Of a stretch of 64,000 bases of DNA, positions 1 to 8,385 are shown piece by piece. The position numbers and the translations under genes are program-made. The number at the start of each line of letters is the position of its first letter. The first letter of the stretch is position 1. Source of the stretch: Methylobacterium sp. (GTDB taxonomy: Bacteria > Pseudomonadota > Alphaproteobacteria > Rhizobiales > Beijerinckiaceae); the NCBI GenBank assembly GCA_013823325.1, contig PNLY01000004.1, positions 1 to 64,000 of the forward strand, in the 5' to 3' direction. Below the pieces are notes generated by a model. The model made no database searches and was not told where the DNA came from. It was given only the letters and a program-made list of their open reading frames with translations.

Positions 1-352
1 CCTGCTGATACAGCTCATGCAGCTGAGACGTTTGAGGCGCAGTCAGATGATCCACGAACCGGAAGTCGGACCCGGCCAAATCGCTGCTCATCCTCGTTGG
101 CTCCTGTGATTGAACCGGCCAAATGACCGGCACGCCGGCTGGCGTGTTCGGACTGCGAGCGCGGTCGGATCGGCGAGGGAGCATCGCAACTCCAGCGCAC
201 CTTGCGGGCCTCTCCATTGCACCGACGCCAAGACTCCCACCTCCTCATATCGACCATTTCGTTCAGCCTGCGCGAGCCTGCCGAAAGCGATAGGGCGGGC
301 GGCGCCACGGCACGTCGCAAAGCGCTCATTGACGCTATGAGAAAGCCATGCT
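1..352. other. Left-edge stretch with no recognised gene
   Basis: Short open frames exist on both strands, but none has a recognisable domain, a convincing ribosome binding site or a composition like the neighbouring genes. The first 100 bases could be the tail of a gene that starts outside the window or decayed sequence. I could not decide between these. Confidence 0.4.
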
Positions 353-390
353 GATATCGTGTCAATCTGATAATTGTCATGGTATCAATA
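353..390. promoter_or_regulatory. Probable operator upstream of the cupin gene (MocR-type site)
   Basis: The 18-base sequence ATTGTCATGGTATCAATA at 373-390 is repeated exactly, in the same orientation, at 2232-2249 over the start of the MocR-family gene. A diverged inverted copy, TGATATCGTGTCAAT (353-367), lies just upstream; it matches the reverse complement of the motif at 12 of 15 bases. The site ends 10 bases before the cupin ATG and next to its GGAG ribosome binding site, so binding there would probably repress. Binding by the neighbouring MocR protein is inferred. Confidence 0.6.
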
Positions 391-400
391 GGAGTCCGCA

Positions 401-784
401 ATGAACGCCTCGACGAAGCGCCCCTGGGAACGGCATTACGATGCCGACCGGATCGAGGTGGCGATCGAGACGCCGATCCTGCGCGTTCTCGACGCGACCT
501 TCGCTTCAGGGCAGCAGGTTCCCTGGCATCGTCATACGAATGTGATCGACCACTTCTGGGTGGTATCGGGCCGTCTGAAGGTCGAGACGCGCGGGCCCGA
601 TCAATGCATGGAGCTCGGGCCGGGAGGGTATTGCGCGGTCGCCCCCGGATGCGAGCACCGCGTCACATGCCTCGACGGTGGAGATTGCCATTTCGTCAAT
701 CTCCAGGGATTTGGCGCCTATGATTTCATTCGGCTGGGCGACGGAGACCAGCCAGGTCACGCCGAGACCCCGGTCCCGACCTGA
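401..784 (+). CDS. Small cupin-domain protein
   Basis: This encodes a 127-residue single-domain cupin. The HRHTNVIDHF segment (about residues 44-53) supplies histidines of the first cupin metal motif, and the GPGGYCAVAPGCEHRV segment holds the second. Single-domain cupins of this size can be metal-dependent dioxygenases, isomerases or ligand sensors, and the sequence alone does not tell which. The ATG at 401 follows GGAG at 391-394. The gene is convergent with the MocR-family gene and shares its operator-like sequence, so it probably belongs to the same nitrile or amino-acid response as the transporter and nitrilase downstream. Confidence 0.8.
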   Translation: MNASTKRPWERHYDADRIEVAIETPILRVLDATFASGQQVPWHRHTNVIDHFWVVSGRLKVETRGPDQCMELGPGGYCAVAPGCEHRVTCLDGGDCHFVNLQGFGAYDFIRLGDGDQPGHAETPVPT

Positions 785-805
785 GCGGCCAAGAGAAGGC
801 GCCAC

Positions 806-847
806 GGCATTGGTCCGGGCAGTGAAAACCGCTTCCCGGCCGATGCC
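806..847. terminator. Possible bidirectional stem-loop between convergent genes
   Basis: GGCAT (806-810) and CCGGG (815-819) pair with CCCGG (835-839) and ATGCC (843-847), giving an interrupted stem around a roughly 15-base loop. It lies between the convergent cupin and MocR-family genes. There is no long T run on either side, so function as an intrinsic terminator is uncertain. Confidence 0.35.
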
Positions 848-2239
848 TTAATAGTAACCGCGATCGTTGAGCGACGCGCCTCGAAGAAGCGGCTGGATCT
901 TCTGAAGCGCGAGCTGGAGCTCGCCCAGGCTGCCGGAGGCGCTCAGATTCAGGCGGATGAAGCCGGAGCCCGCTCCTTTTCGTAACGTGAACGCCTCTGT
1001 TGGCGCGATCATGACGCCGAGCTCCTGGGCTGCGGCGACAACGCTCTCGCTGCGGACCTCATCGGGTAGCTTGAGCCAGGCAAAGCCGCAGTCGAGGGTC
1101 GCATCCTTCGTCAAATCCGGCAGAATGCTCCGCAAGCAGGCGCTGCGTTGCTCCAGTTCGCGGCGCTGCTTCCTCAGCAGCGAAGGCATCTCCTGCGTTT
1201 CGATCCAGCGTGTGCTGAGCTCCGCGCCGAGAACGGGAATCATCCACATCGAACGCCGGATCGCCCGGGCTAGCCGGTTGCTCCAACTTTCGGGGGCGAC
1301 GATGCAGCCGATCCGCAGCCCGGGGGCGAGGCATTTCGACAGGCTCGTCACGTAGAAGACCCGTTCGGGATCGAGGGTGACGAGCGACGCCACCGCACTC
1401 GGACGGAGGGGATCATAGACTCCGTCCTCGATGATCCGGAGGTCGAGCGCTCGGGCGACCGCGAGCAAGGCCTGCCGTCGGTGAGGCGGCATCCGGGCCA
1501 TCGTCGGGTTTTGAACCTGAGGCATGAGATACAGCCATTTGGCCCCCGTAGCCCTCGCGACGCGCTCGAGATCGTCGGGCAGGATGCCTTCCCCATCCAT
1601 GCGGACTGGCTCCGGGCGCATGCGAAGCTCATCCGCCAGCGCCTTGAAGCCGGCATAGGTGAAGTCCTCCGCGAGAATGACGTCCCCGGGGGAAGCCAGG
1701 ACCGAAAGGATGAGAAAGGTCGCGTGCTGCGCGCCCGCCGTCAGGATGAGGCGATCCGGATGAGCTTCGACTCCGAGGCCCTTGAGAAACTGGGTCCATG
1801 CGACGCGATGCCTGACCATGCCGCTGTCGGGCTGGTAGGTCATCAGCGTGCCGAGCATCGCATCGCGATCGAGTGACAGAAGCGCCTCGGCAACCGCCGC
1901 CTCGACCCATTTCGACGCGTTGCGATTGACCGCGAGGTCGATGGTCGACGCGGCGGCCAGAGACGCCGAGACGACGACGTCGGGCGAGCGCAGCTTCGGA
2001 TCCGCGACGAAGGTTCCGCGACCGACCTCCCCCCTGAGCAAACCTTGCTGTTCGAGCAGGGCATAGGCGCGGCTGACCGTGCCCGGCGTGACCTTCAAGG
2101 CGAGCGCAAGCGCGCGATGCGTCGGAAGCTGCGCGCCGGGTTGCAGGCGACCGAGCTTGATGTCGGCCTCGATCGCCGTCGCGATCCTGTCGGCTTTCGA
2201 GGCAGCGCTGACCGAGAGTGTTGGCACATATATTGTCAT
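848..2239 (-). CDS. MocR-family regulator (GntR winged helix fused to aminotransferase class I fold)
   Basis: The N-terminal winged helix (about residues 12-75) contains the GntR-type segment PTHRALALALKVTPGTVSRA, and the rest is a class I aminotransferase-like domain. The PLP lysine is expected in VTSLSKCLAPGLRIG, and NPTMARM corresponds to the conserved NP motif. Such regulators usually sense PLP or an amino-acid-derived ligand. I chose the ATG at 2239 because homologous sequence begins soon after it; a GTG at 2263 is the alternative, and neither has a clear Shine-Dalgarno. The start codon lies inside the operator-like repeat at 2231-2249, which suggests autorepression. It diverges from the transporter-nitrilase pair. 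Confidence 0.85.
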   Translation of the reverse strand: MTIYVPTLSVSAASKADRIATAIEADIKLGRLQPGAQLPTHRALALALKVTPGTVSRAYALLEQQGLLRGEVGRGTFVADPKLRSPDVVVSASLAAASTIDLAVNRNASKWVEAAVAEALLSLDRDAMLGTLMTYQPDSGMVRHRVAWTQFLKGLGVEAHPDRLILTAGAQHATFLILSVLASPGDVILAEDFTYAGFKALADELRMRPEPVRMDGEGILPDDLERVARATGAKWLYLMPQVQNPTMARMPPHRRQALLAVARALDLRIIEDGVYDPLRPSAVASLVTLDPERVFYVTSLSKCLAPGLRIGCIVAPESWSNRLARAIRRSMWMIPVLGAELSTRWIETQEMPSLLRKQRRELEQRSACLRSILPDLTKDATLDCGFAWLKLPDEVRSESVVAAAQELGVMIAPTEAFTLRKGAGSGFIRLNLSASGSLGELQLALQKIQPLLRGASLNDRGYY

Positions 2240-2249
2240 GGTATCAATA
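2231..2249. promoter_or_regulatory. Second copy of the MocR-type operator sequence
   Basis: TATTGTCATGGTATCAATA has 5-base inverted arms (TATTG and CAATA), and 18 of its bases are identical to the site before the cupin gene. It covers the MocR-family start codon and lies about 87 bases upstream of the transporter ATG, so it could serve both divergent units. Confidence 0.6.
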
Positions 2250-2335
2250 TATCGATTGACCACGTATAAGTCGAGTAATTGTATCTAGACCCCGTGGGAG
2301 CATCGCGAACTGCGAGCCCCTGAGGGGAGATGCAA

Positions 2336-3640
2336 ATGAGCATGCCAGCGACGGCCTATTCCGAGCCATCCGAACACAGCGTGCCGGTGCCTGACCGCAC
2401 CGGCGCCCGGCGAGCGATCGCCGCCGCCGGCATCGGCCATATGCTCGAATGGTACGAATTCACCATTTACGGGTACATGGCGCTGACGATCAGCAGGAAG
2501 TTCTTTCCGGCCGACGAGGTCACCTCCCTGCTTCTCACATTCGCGACCTTCGGCGTCGGCTTCGTCGCCCGCCCTCTGGGAGGCGTCGTCCTCGGTCGTC
2601 TCGGCGATCGGCTCGGCCGCAAGCCGGTCATGCTCGTGACGTTCTTCATCATGGCGGTCTCGACCTTCGCGATGGGCTTGCTGCCGACCTACGAGACGAT
2701 CGGGATCGTGGCGCCGATCCTGCTGGTCATGGTTCGGCTGCTGCAAGGCTTTTCGCTCGGCGGCGAATGGGCGGTTGCTGCGGCCTTCATGGTCGAATGG
2801 GCACCCGAGCGCCACCGCGGCTTCTATGGCAGCTTCAATCAATTCAGCGCGTCGATCGGCATCCTGCTCGGATCCTTCACCGCGGCGCTGTTGAGCTCCA
2901 TCCTCGCATCGAACGTCGTCGATGCTTGGGGCTGGCGGGTGCCTTTCCTGATCGGCGTCATCCTCGTGCCGATCGGGTTTTACGTGCGCAGGATGGTCGG
3001 CGAGACACCGATGTTCGAGGCGGTAAAGGCAGCGCCGGCGGCCCCGACTCAGCGTGGATCCTTCGGCCGGGCCCTGCAGGTGCTCGGGCTGGCATCGGCC
3101 TGGTCCGTCGAATTCTACATCTTCCTCGCCTATCTACCCTCCTTCGCACAGAAGCAGCTCGGCATGTCCTCGAGCGAGGCGCTTTGGGCCAACACGGTGG
3201 GCATCATCGTCTACACGCTGGTTCTGCCTCTGATGGGCCTTCTGTCCGATCGCGTCGGGCGACGGCCGGTGCTCGCGGCGGGATGCCTGGCCTTCGCGCT
3301 TCTCAGCTATCCGCTGTTCGTGATCCTTCTCGACGGCGCCTCGCTGCTCATGCTGACCGGCATCCAGATCATCTTCGGGATCGCACTGGCCGCGATCTCC
3401 GGCCCCGCGACGGCGGCCCTGATCGAAATCTTCCCGACGCGAATCCGCTCCGGCTGGCTGTCGGCGTCCTACAGCGTAGCGGTAGCAGTCGCCGGAGGCT
3501 TCGCTCCGTTCGTCGCGACCTGGCTGATTGCAGCGACGGGGCTGTCGATCGCTCCCAGCTTCTATGTCATCGCGGCGTCCCTGCTCGGGCTGGCGACGCT
3601 CCTCACCATGCGAGAGACCGCGCATCGGCCCCTGGACTGA
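2336..3640 (+). CDS. MFS transporter, metabolite:H+ symporter (MHS) type
   Basis: This is a roughly 434-residue membrane protein with about 12 hydrophobic segments. The loop-2 motif GRLGDRLGRKPVML and the N-terminal GHMLEWYEFTIYGYMA segment are typical of the MHS subfamily (citrate, shikimate and proline/betaine-type carboxylate symporters). The ribosome binding site GAGGGG at 2322-2327 fits the ATG at 2336 better than the nearer ATG at 2330. The nitrilase gene follows after about 108 bases on the same strand, so the protein probably imports the nitrile, or exports or imports the acid product. The substrate is inferred. Confidence 0.85.
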   Translation: MSMPATAYSEPSEHSVPVPDRTGARRAIAAAGIGHMLEWYEFTIYGYMALTISRKFFPADEVTSLLLTFATFGVGFVARPLGGVVLGRLGDRLGRKPVMLVTFFIMAVSTFAMGLLPTYETIGIVAPILLVMVRLLQGFSLGGEWAVAAAFMVEWAPERHRGFYGSFNQFSASIGILLGSFTAALLSSILASNVVDAWGWRVPFLIGVILVPIGFYVRRMVGETPMFEAVKAAPAAPTQRGSFGRALQVLGLASAWSVEFYIFLAYLPSFAQKQLGMSSSEALWANTVGIIVYTLVLPLMGLLSDRVGRRPVLAAGCLAFALLSYPLFVILLDGASLLMLTGIQIIFGIALAAISGPATAALIEIFPTRIRSGWLSASYSVAVAVAGGFAPFVATWLIAATGLSIAPSFYVIAASLLGLATLLTMRETAHRPLD

Positions 3641-3748
3641 ACCGATGCGCGCTCTCGCTCGAAGCCCGTCCGAACGAGACGACGAGGCCCCGCTCCGGGA
3701 GCCCTAGAGACACACCATCACGAACCACACCGGTATGATGAGGATCCG

Positions 3749-4765
3749 ATGCCCAATCTGGACAAGACCGTTCGCCTGGCCGCCGTTCAAGCCACGCCCG
3801 TTTTCCTGGACTGCGAACGCAGCACGCGGAAAGCCTGCAGCCTGATCCTCGAAGCAGGGCGCAAGGGAGCCGATGTCGTCGGATTCCCCGAGGGCTTCAT
3901 ACCCGGGCATCCGGGCTGGCAGGAGCTCATCCCGGCGACCTCGGAACTGGCTCTGACGCTCTCGCAGAAGCTGTTCAGGAACGCCGTCGAAGTCCCGGGG
4001 CCCTGTATCGACGCCCTCTCGGGAGCCTGCCGGGAGGCGGGGGTCATCGCGATCATCGGCATCAACGAAAAGCGCGCCGGCACGACGGGTTCGTTGTTCA
4101 ACACCCAGCTCTTCTTCGATCGAGACGGCTTTCTGCGGCACAAGCATCAGAAGATCGTCCCGACGATCGGCGAGCGGGTTGTTCACACGCCCGGCACAAC
4201 GGGGCGCAAGGCTTCAATGACGACGGATATCGGCACGGTGAGCGGCCTGCTTTGCGGCGAGAACGCAAACCCGCTCTTCCAGTATTCGATCGGCCTCGAC
4301 TATCCGCTCGTGCACGTCGCCTCCTGGCCGTCTCATTTCGGGCCCGGCCTCGCGCTGGACGGGCTGGGCATGGCGGAGGTCATCGCGGTCATCACGCAGG
4401 GATTGGCCTATGCCCTGAAGTGCTTCGTCATCAATAGTTGTGCAGCCGTCGACAGCTCGATCATCGATGCGTATGGGCTGGACGCACAGGCGCGCGCGTT
4501 CCTGGAAGAAGCGACCAATCACGGCGGGACCTGCATCATAGGCCCGGGCGGAAATATCGTTGCCGGCCCGCTGCCGCCCGGGGAAGATATTCTGTACGCA
4601 GACGTCAGTTTGTCGGACGTCATCATACCGAAATTCATTCATGATTTTGCGGGTCACTATAATAGGCCAGAGCTTTTTGGATCGATTCTGGCAGCGGGTA
4701 CAGATTCCGGGACATTCCGTGCGGATGAAACACCAGCAAGCAAGGAGCTCACTGCCCCTTCTTAG
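3749..4765 (+). CDS. Nitrilase (carbon-nitrogen hydrolase, aliphatic/aryl nitrilase type)
   Basis: Nitrilases hydrolyse organic nitriles to carboxylic acids and ammonia. The 338-residue protein has the complete Glu-Lys-Cys triad: E48 in GFPEGFIPG, K135 in HKHQKIVPT and C169 in LLCGENANPL. The CGEN-x-NPL form around the cysteine is the nitrilase signature, in contrast to the amidase or NAD-synthetase branches. Length matches the family (320-370). The gene follows the MHS transporter and is probably co-transcribed under the MocR-family regulator. The substrate cannot be read from the sequence; cyanide dihydratase or aldoxime-pathway roles are alternatives. Confidence 0.88.
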   Translation: MPNLDKTVRLAAVQATPVFLDCERSTRKACSLILEAGRKGADVVGFPEGFIPGHPGWQELIPATSELALTLSQKLFRNAVEVPGPCIDALSGACREAGVIAIIGINEKRAGTTGSLFNTQLFFDRDGFLRHKHQKIVPTIGERVVHTPGTTGRKASMTTDIGTVSGLLCGENANPLFQYSIGLDYPLVHVASWPSHFGPGLALDGLGMAEVIAVITQGLAYALKCFVINSCAAVDSSIIDAYGLDAQARAFLEEATNHGGTCIIGPGGNIVAGPLPPGEDILYADVSLSDVIIPKFIHDFAGHYNRPELFGSILAAGTDSGTFRADETPASKELTAPS

Positions 4766-5260
4766 TCTCTGGTCTGACTCCATTGAATGGTCCGGAATGA
4801 GGGTGGTGGCTTGTGGTCCTTCCCAGCGACGGCGAAACACACTTCCTGTTGCGATGGAAATCGTGAGGCCGGTCATCGACGGGGCAATATCCCGGGTCCG
4901 ATATCAACCCGATCGGAAAGGGAGGCACTCGGTCGAAGTTGGTCCGGACGAGGCGAAGCCGCTGGTACGTGGACATGACCACAGCCACTTCACGCTGCGC
5001 GAGATCGAGCGAAAAGGATGCGCGTAGACACCCGTGGCGCAGGCGTTGGCCGATCGCGAGCACCTCCCCTCACGAATGGTATTGAACCCTGTAAACCGTT
5101 GCCCGCAACGCGTCGTGCCCAAGGACGAATTGGACCGCTTTATCAGCAGGTTCGCGGCGCTGCATATGCCGGCGAAGGAAACCGCGATGAACATCTCGAC
5201 GATTGCGGGTCCACTTTGCGGCCTCCGGTCGCCGTTCGGCACCTGTTTCGGTGTTTCAGA
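4766..5260. other. Non-coding or decayed stretch between convergent operons
   Basis: No intact gene is visible. Plus-strand frames between about 4870 and 5240 read as short protein-like pieces such as VNPVNRCPQRVVPKDELDRF (about 5080-5140), broken by stops and frameshifts. This piece reminds me of DNA-binding proteins found beside recombination genes, but the match is from memory and weak. It may be a pseudogene remnant. Confidence 0.3.
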
Positions 5261-7243
5261 TTACCTTTGCTCGTCGCGCTTTGGGCGCAGGTCCGCGAAA
5301 TGCCGGAGCACGGAGGCATCGTCCATGGTGGATACATCGCCGATGGCGGCTCCGAGATAGGCGGCCTTCGCTGCTCGCCTCATGATCTTGCCGTTGCGGG
5401 TCCGGGGTAGGCTGGAAACGGCATGAATCGCGTAGGGCCGGAATGGCTTTCCGAGCCGGCGTTCGATCTCTTCGCCCAGAACGTCCAGCCCGGCGGCAGC
5501 TCCCTTGCCCTCGCCGACAACCACGAACAGCACGAGCGCTTGCCCTTTGAGGGGATCGTCGATGCCAATCGCGGCAGCCTCGATGCACCCGGCCACGCCG
5601 GTCGCGATCTCCTCGACCTCTGCCGGGCCGACACGCTTTCCGGCGATCTTGAGCGTGTCGTCGGAGCGGCCATGGATTTCGAAGACCGAATGGGCGTGAT
5701 CGCCTGAGCGCCGCTTCAGGGCGAGATCGCCGTGGTGCCAGAGATCCGGAAAGCGTTGCCAATAGCTGTCGAGGTAGCGCGCGTCATCCCGCCAGAAGCT
5801 CCTGGTCATGCCGATGAACGGCGCGCGGATCACCAGTTCTCCAGCCTCGTTCTCCACGGGCAGGCCCTTGTCATCGACGACGTCGACGGCGATCGCCGGG
5901 GACGGCGCGTTGAACTCGGTGGAATGGATCGGCCTGACCACGACGCTGGAGAGCAGCGCCCCCGAGACCTCGGTCCCGCCGGTATAATTGATCACCGGGC
6001 AGCGGCCGGCGCCGATTTTTCGCGAGAACCAGGCCATATGCTCGTGGTCGATGACTTCCCCGGCCGTGATCAGGACACGCAGCGAAGACAAGTCGGCATC
6101 GGCCGGGACGGCGTCCGGCCCAGCAGCGGCGAGCGTACGGATCAGGGTCGGCGACGCTCCGAAATGGGTGACGCGATGGCGCGCGATCAACCGCGACAGC
6201 CGCCCGGTTTCCGGAAAATTGGGCGCGCCGTCATAGCAGATCAGCGTCGCGCCGCGCATGCCGGCGCCCAGCAGCGTGATCGGCCCGACGACCCAGCCCA
6301 TATCAGCCGGCCAGAGCCAGACATCCTGCCGGCCCAGGTCAAAGAGCAGCGCGGCGTCATGCGCGATCTTGAGTGGAAAACCCCCATGGGTGTGGACCGC
6401 GCCCTTGGGAGCTCCCGTCGTCCCCGAGGTGAAGATGATCATGAACGGGTCGTCGGGCGCCATCGAAACGGCGTCGACCGAGCCGGATGGCCCCGCGGCC
6501 AGGAGCGCGTGCCAGTCCTGCTCGAGGGCCGTTTCGTCAGGAGCAGGCTCCGGATCGGTGACAATGATCTCCGCGAGCTTCGGCAGACGGGCCCGAGCGG
6601 CTTCGACGGTCGCCAGCAGGTCGATCCATTTGCCGCGGCGGCGGAAGCCACGGGCCGCGATGAGGCATTTCGCCTCGGCGCTGCCCAGCCGGGCGACGAT
6701 CGCGTCGACGCCGAAACCGGAGAAGAGCGGCACCGCGATCGCGCCGATATGAGCGAGGCCGAGCAGCGTGGTCGCCGCCTCGATCCCGCTTGGCAGCATG
6801 ACGCCGACGCGGTCGCCCTTGCTGATTCCCCTGCTCCGCAGCGCATGGGCCATGCGCCAGACCTGGCCACGCAGCTCGGCATAGGTGAGAGCTTCGACGC
6901 TGCCGTCCTCGCGCTCGGCGACGATGGCGGGCTTGGCGGCGCAGACGGGATCATCCGCCCATTGCAGGACGCTGTCGGTGAGATTGAGCGCCCCGCCGAC
7001 GAACCAGCGCGGGAAGGCCGGACCCTGGGCGAGATCGAGAAAGTCCCGATAGGGCTGCTGCCAGCGGATAGCGAGAAAATCGAGTATCGCAGCCCAGTAT
7101 CGGGCAGGGTCCTCAACCGAGCGCCGCAGAAGCTCGTCGAAATCGGCATAGCCGGCCGTGCGCGCGAAACGCATGATCTGCGCATTCGCGATCGTCGCGT
7201 CGGACGGGGTCCAGAGCGCTCGAGCAGGTTCATGGCGCGTCAT
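5261..7243 (-). CDS. Acyl-CoA synthetase (AMP-dependent ligase)
   Basis: This 660-residue protein belongs to the acetyl-CoA-synthetase-like branch of the adenylate-forming enzymes, which activate a carboxylate with ATP and CoA. The phosphate-binding motif IIFTSGTTGAPKGAVH, the YTGGTE motif and the C-terminal catalytic-lysine region RTRNGKIMRR are all present. An N-terminal extension of about 100 residues corresponds to an ACAS_N-type region. The ATG at 7243 overlaps the dehydrogenase stop by 4 bases; the frame is open further upstream, but that sequence is out of phase with the dehydrogenase gene and is not protein-like. It is the last gene of the operon and probably activates an alicyclic or dicarboxylic acid. 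Confidence 0.85.
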   Translation of the reverse strand: MTRHEPARALWTPSDATIANAQIMRFARTAGYADFDELLRRSVEDPARYWAAILDFLAIRWQQPYRDFLDLAQGPAFPRWFVGGALNLTDSVLQWADDPVCAAKPAIVAEREDGSVEALTYAELRGQVWRMAHALRSRGISKGDRVGVMLPSGIEAATTLLGLAHIGAIAVPLFSGFGVDAIVARLGSAEAKCLIAARGFRRRGKWIDLLATVEAARARLPKLAEIIVTDPEPAPDETALEQDWHALLAAGPSGSVDAVSMAPDDPFMIIFTSGTTGAPKGAVHTHGGFPLKIAHDAALLFDLGRQDVWLWPADMGWVVGPITLLGAGMRGATLICYDGAPNFPETGRLSRLIARHRVTHFGASPTLIRTLAAAGPDAVPADADLSSLRVLITAGEVIDHEHMAWFSRKIGAGRCPVINYTGGTEVSGALLSSVVVRPIHSTEFNAPSPAIAVDVVDDKGLPVENEAGELVIRAPFIGMTRSFWRDDARYLDSYWQRFPDLWHHGDLALKRRSGDHAHSVFEIHGRSDDTLKIAGKRVGPAEVEEIATGVAGCIEAAAIGIDDPLKGQALVLFVVVGEGKGAAAGLDVLGEEIERRLGKPFRPYAIHAVSSLPRTRNGKIMRRAAKAAYLGAAIGDVSTMDDASVLRHFADLRPKRDEQR

Positions 7244-8385
7244 GCCGCCGCCTCCGCGAGCACATGGCGAGCGATGATCAGCTGCTGGATTTGCGAGGTG
7301 CCCTCGTAGAGTCGGAACAGTCGAACATCGCGATAGAAGCGCTCGACACCGTAATCGCCGATATAGCCGGCGCCGCCGTGAACCTGGACGGCGCGGTCGG
7401 CGACCCGCCCGACCATCTCGCTGGCGAACAGCTTGCAGCAGGAGGCGTCCCTTGCCATCGTGACGCCGGCATCGGCCCGCTTGGCCGTCTCCACGACCAT
7501 GCAGCGAGCGGCGAAGGCCTCCGCCTGCGAGTCGGCGATCATCGCCTGGATCAGCTGAAAATCGGCGATCGGGCGCCCGAATTGCCTGCGCTCGCGCGCA
7601 TAGCGCGCCATGTCCCCGATCAGGCGTTCGGCGATGCCGACGCAGAGCGCGGCGATGTGGACGCGCCCGCGATCGAGCGTGCGCATCGCCGTCGCGAAGC
7701 CCTTGCCGGGCTCGCCGAGAATGTTTGCCCGCGGGACCCGGCAGTTCTCCAGCACGACGTCGCAGACCGGCGCGCCTTGCTGGCCCATCTTCCGCTCCGG
7801 CCGGCCGAGCGAAAAGCCCGGCGCGTTCGGCTCGACGAGAAACGCGGAGATGCCGTCTGCTCCCTCGCCGCCGGTTCGGGCGAAAACGGTGAACAGGCCG
7901 GCATGAGAAGCGTTGGTGATGAAGCGCTTGGTGCCGTTGAGCAGCCATTCCTCCCCGTCCAGCCGGGCCTGACTGCGCAGCGACGCGGCGTCGGACCCCG
8001 CCTCGGGCTCGGTCAGCGCGAAGGAGGCGATGAGGTCTCCGGAAGCTAGACGCGGCAGATAGCGCGATTTCTGTTCATCCGTGCCTGTCAGGATGAGGCT
8101 GCGCGAGCCGATGCCGATATTGGTGCCGAACACCGACCGGAAGGCCGGCGACGTGCGGCCAAGTACAAGGACGACCTCGACTTCTTCCTCGACCGTCAGG
8201 CCGAGGCCGCCGAATTCCTCCGGGATGGTCAGGCCGAACAGGCCGAGCGCGCGCATCTGCTCGACCACCGAGGCGGGAACGGCATCCTCGCGGGCGACAC
8301 GCTCCTCGATCGGCACCAGTACCTCGCGGACGAAGCGCGAGACCGTGTCGAGCAGCGTGGCGAACAGCGCTTCGTCGCGGATCAT
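7240..8385 (-). CDS. Acyl-CoA dehydrogenase
   Basis: This 381-residue FAD enzyme introduces a 2,3-double bond into acyl-CoA. FAD- and substrate-binding motifs include FALTEPEAGSDAASLR and the C-terminal LYEGTSQIQQ, in which the glutamate is the usual catalytic base. RRQFGRPIADFQLIQ is also typical. The start overlaps the stop of the BadI-like gene by 4 bases and the end overlaps the acyl-CoA synthetase start, so all are translationally coupled. In this context the substrate could be a pimeloyl-CoA-like or cyclohexanecarboxyl-CoA thioester, but this is inferred. Confidence 0.88.
   Translation of the reverse strand: MIRDEALFATLLDTVSRFVREVLVPIEERVAREDAVPASVVEQMRALGLFGLTIPEEFGGLGLTVEEEVEVVLVLGRTSPAFRSVFGTNIGIGSRSLILTGTDEQKSRYLPRLASGDLIASFALTEPEAGSDAASLRSQARLDGEEWLLNGTKRFITNASHAGLFTVFARTGGEGADGISAFLVEPNAPGFSLGRPERKMGQQGAPVCDVVLENCRVPRANILGEPGKGFATAMRTLDRGRVHIAALCVGIAERLIGDMARYARERRQFGRPIADFQLIQAMIADSQAEAFAARCMVVETAKRADAGVTMARDASCCKLFASEMVGRVADRAVQVHGGAGYIGDYGVERFYRDVRLFRLYEGTSQIQQLIIARHVLAEAAA

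Noticed and set aside
7244-7948. Upstream extension of the acyl-CoA synthetase frame
   Set aside because: It is an out-of-frame reading of the acyl-CoA dehydrogenase gene; the ATG at 7243 fits the operon overlap and homology.
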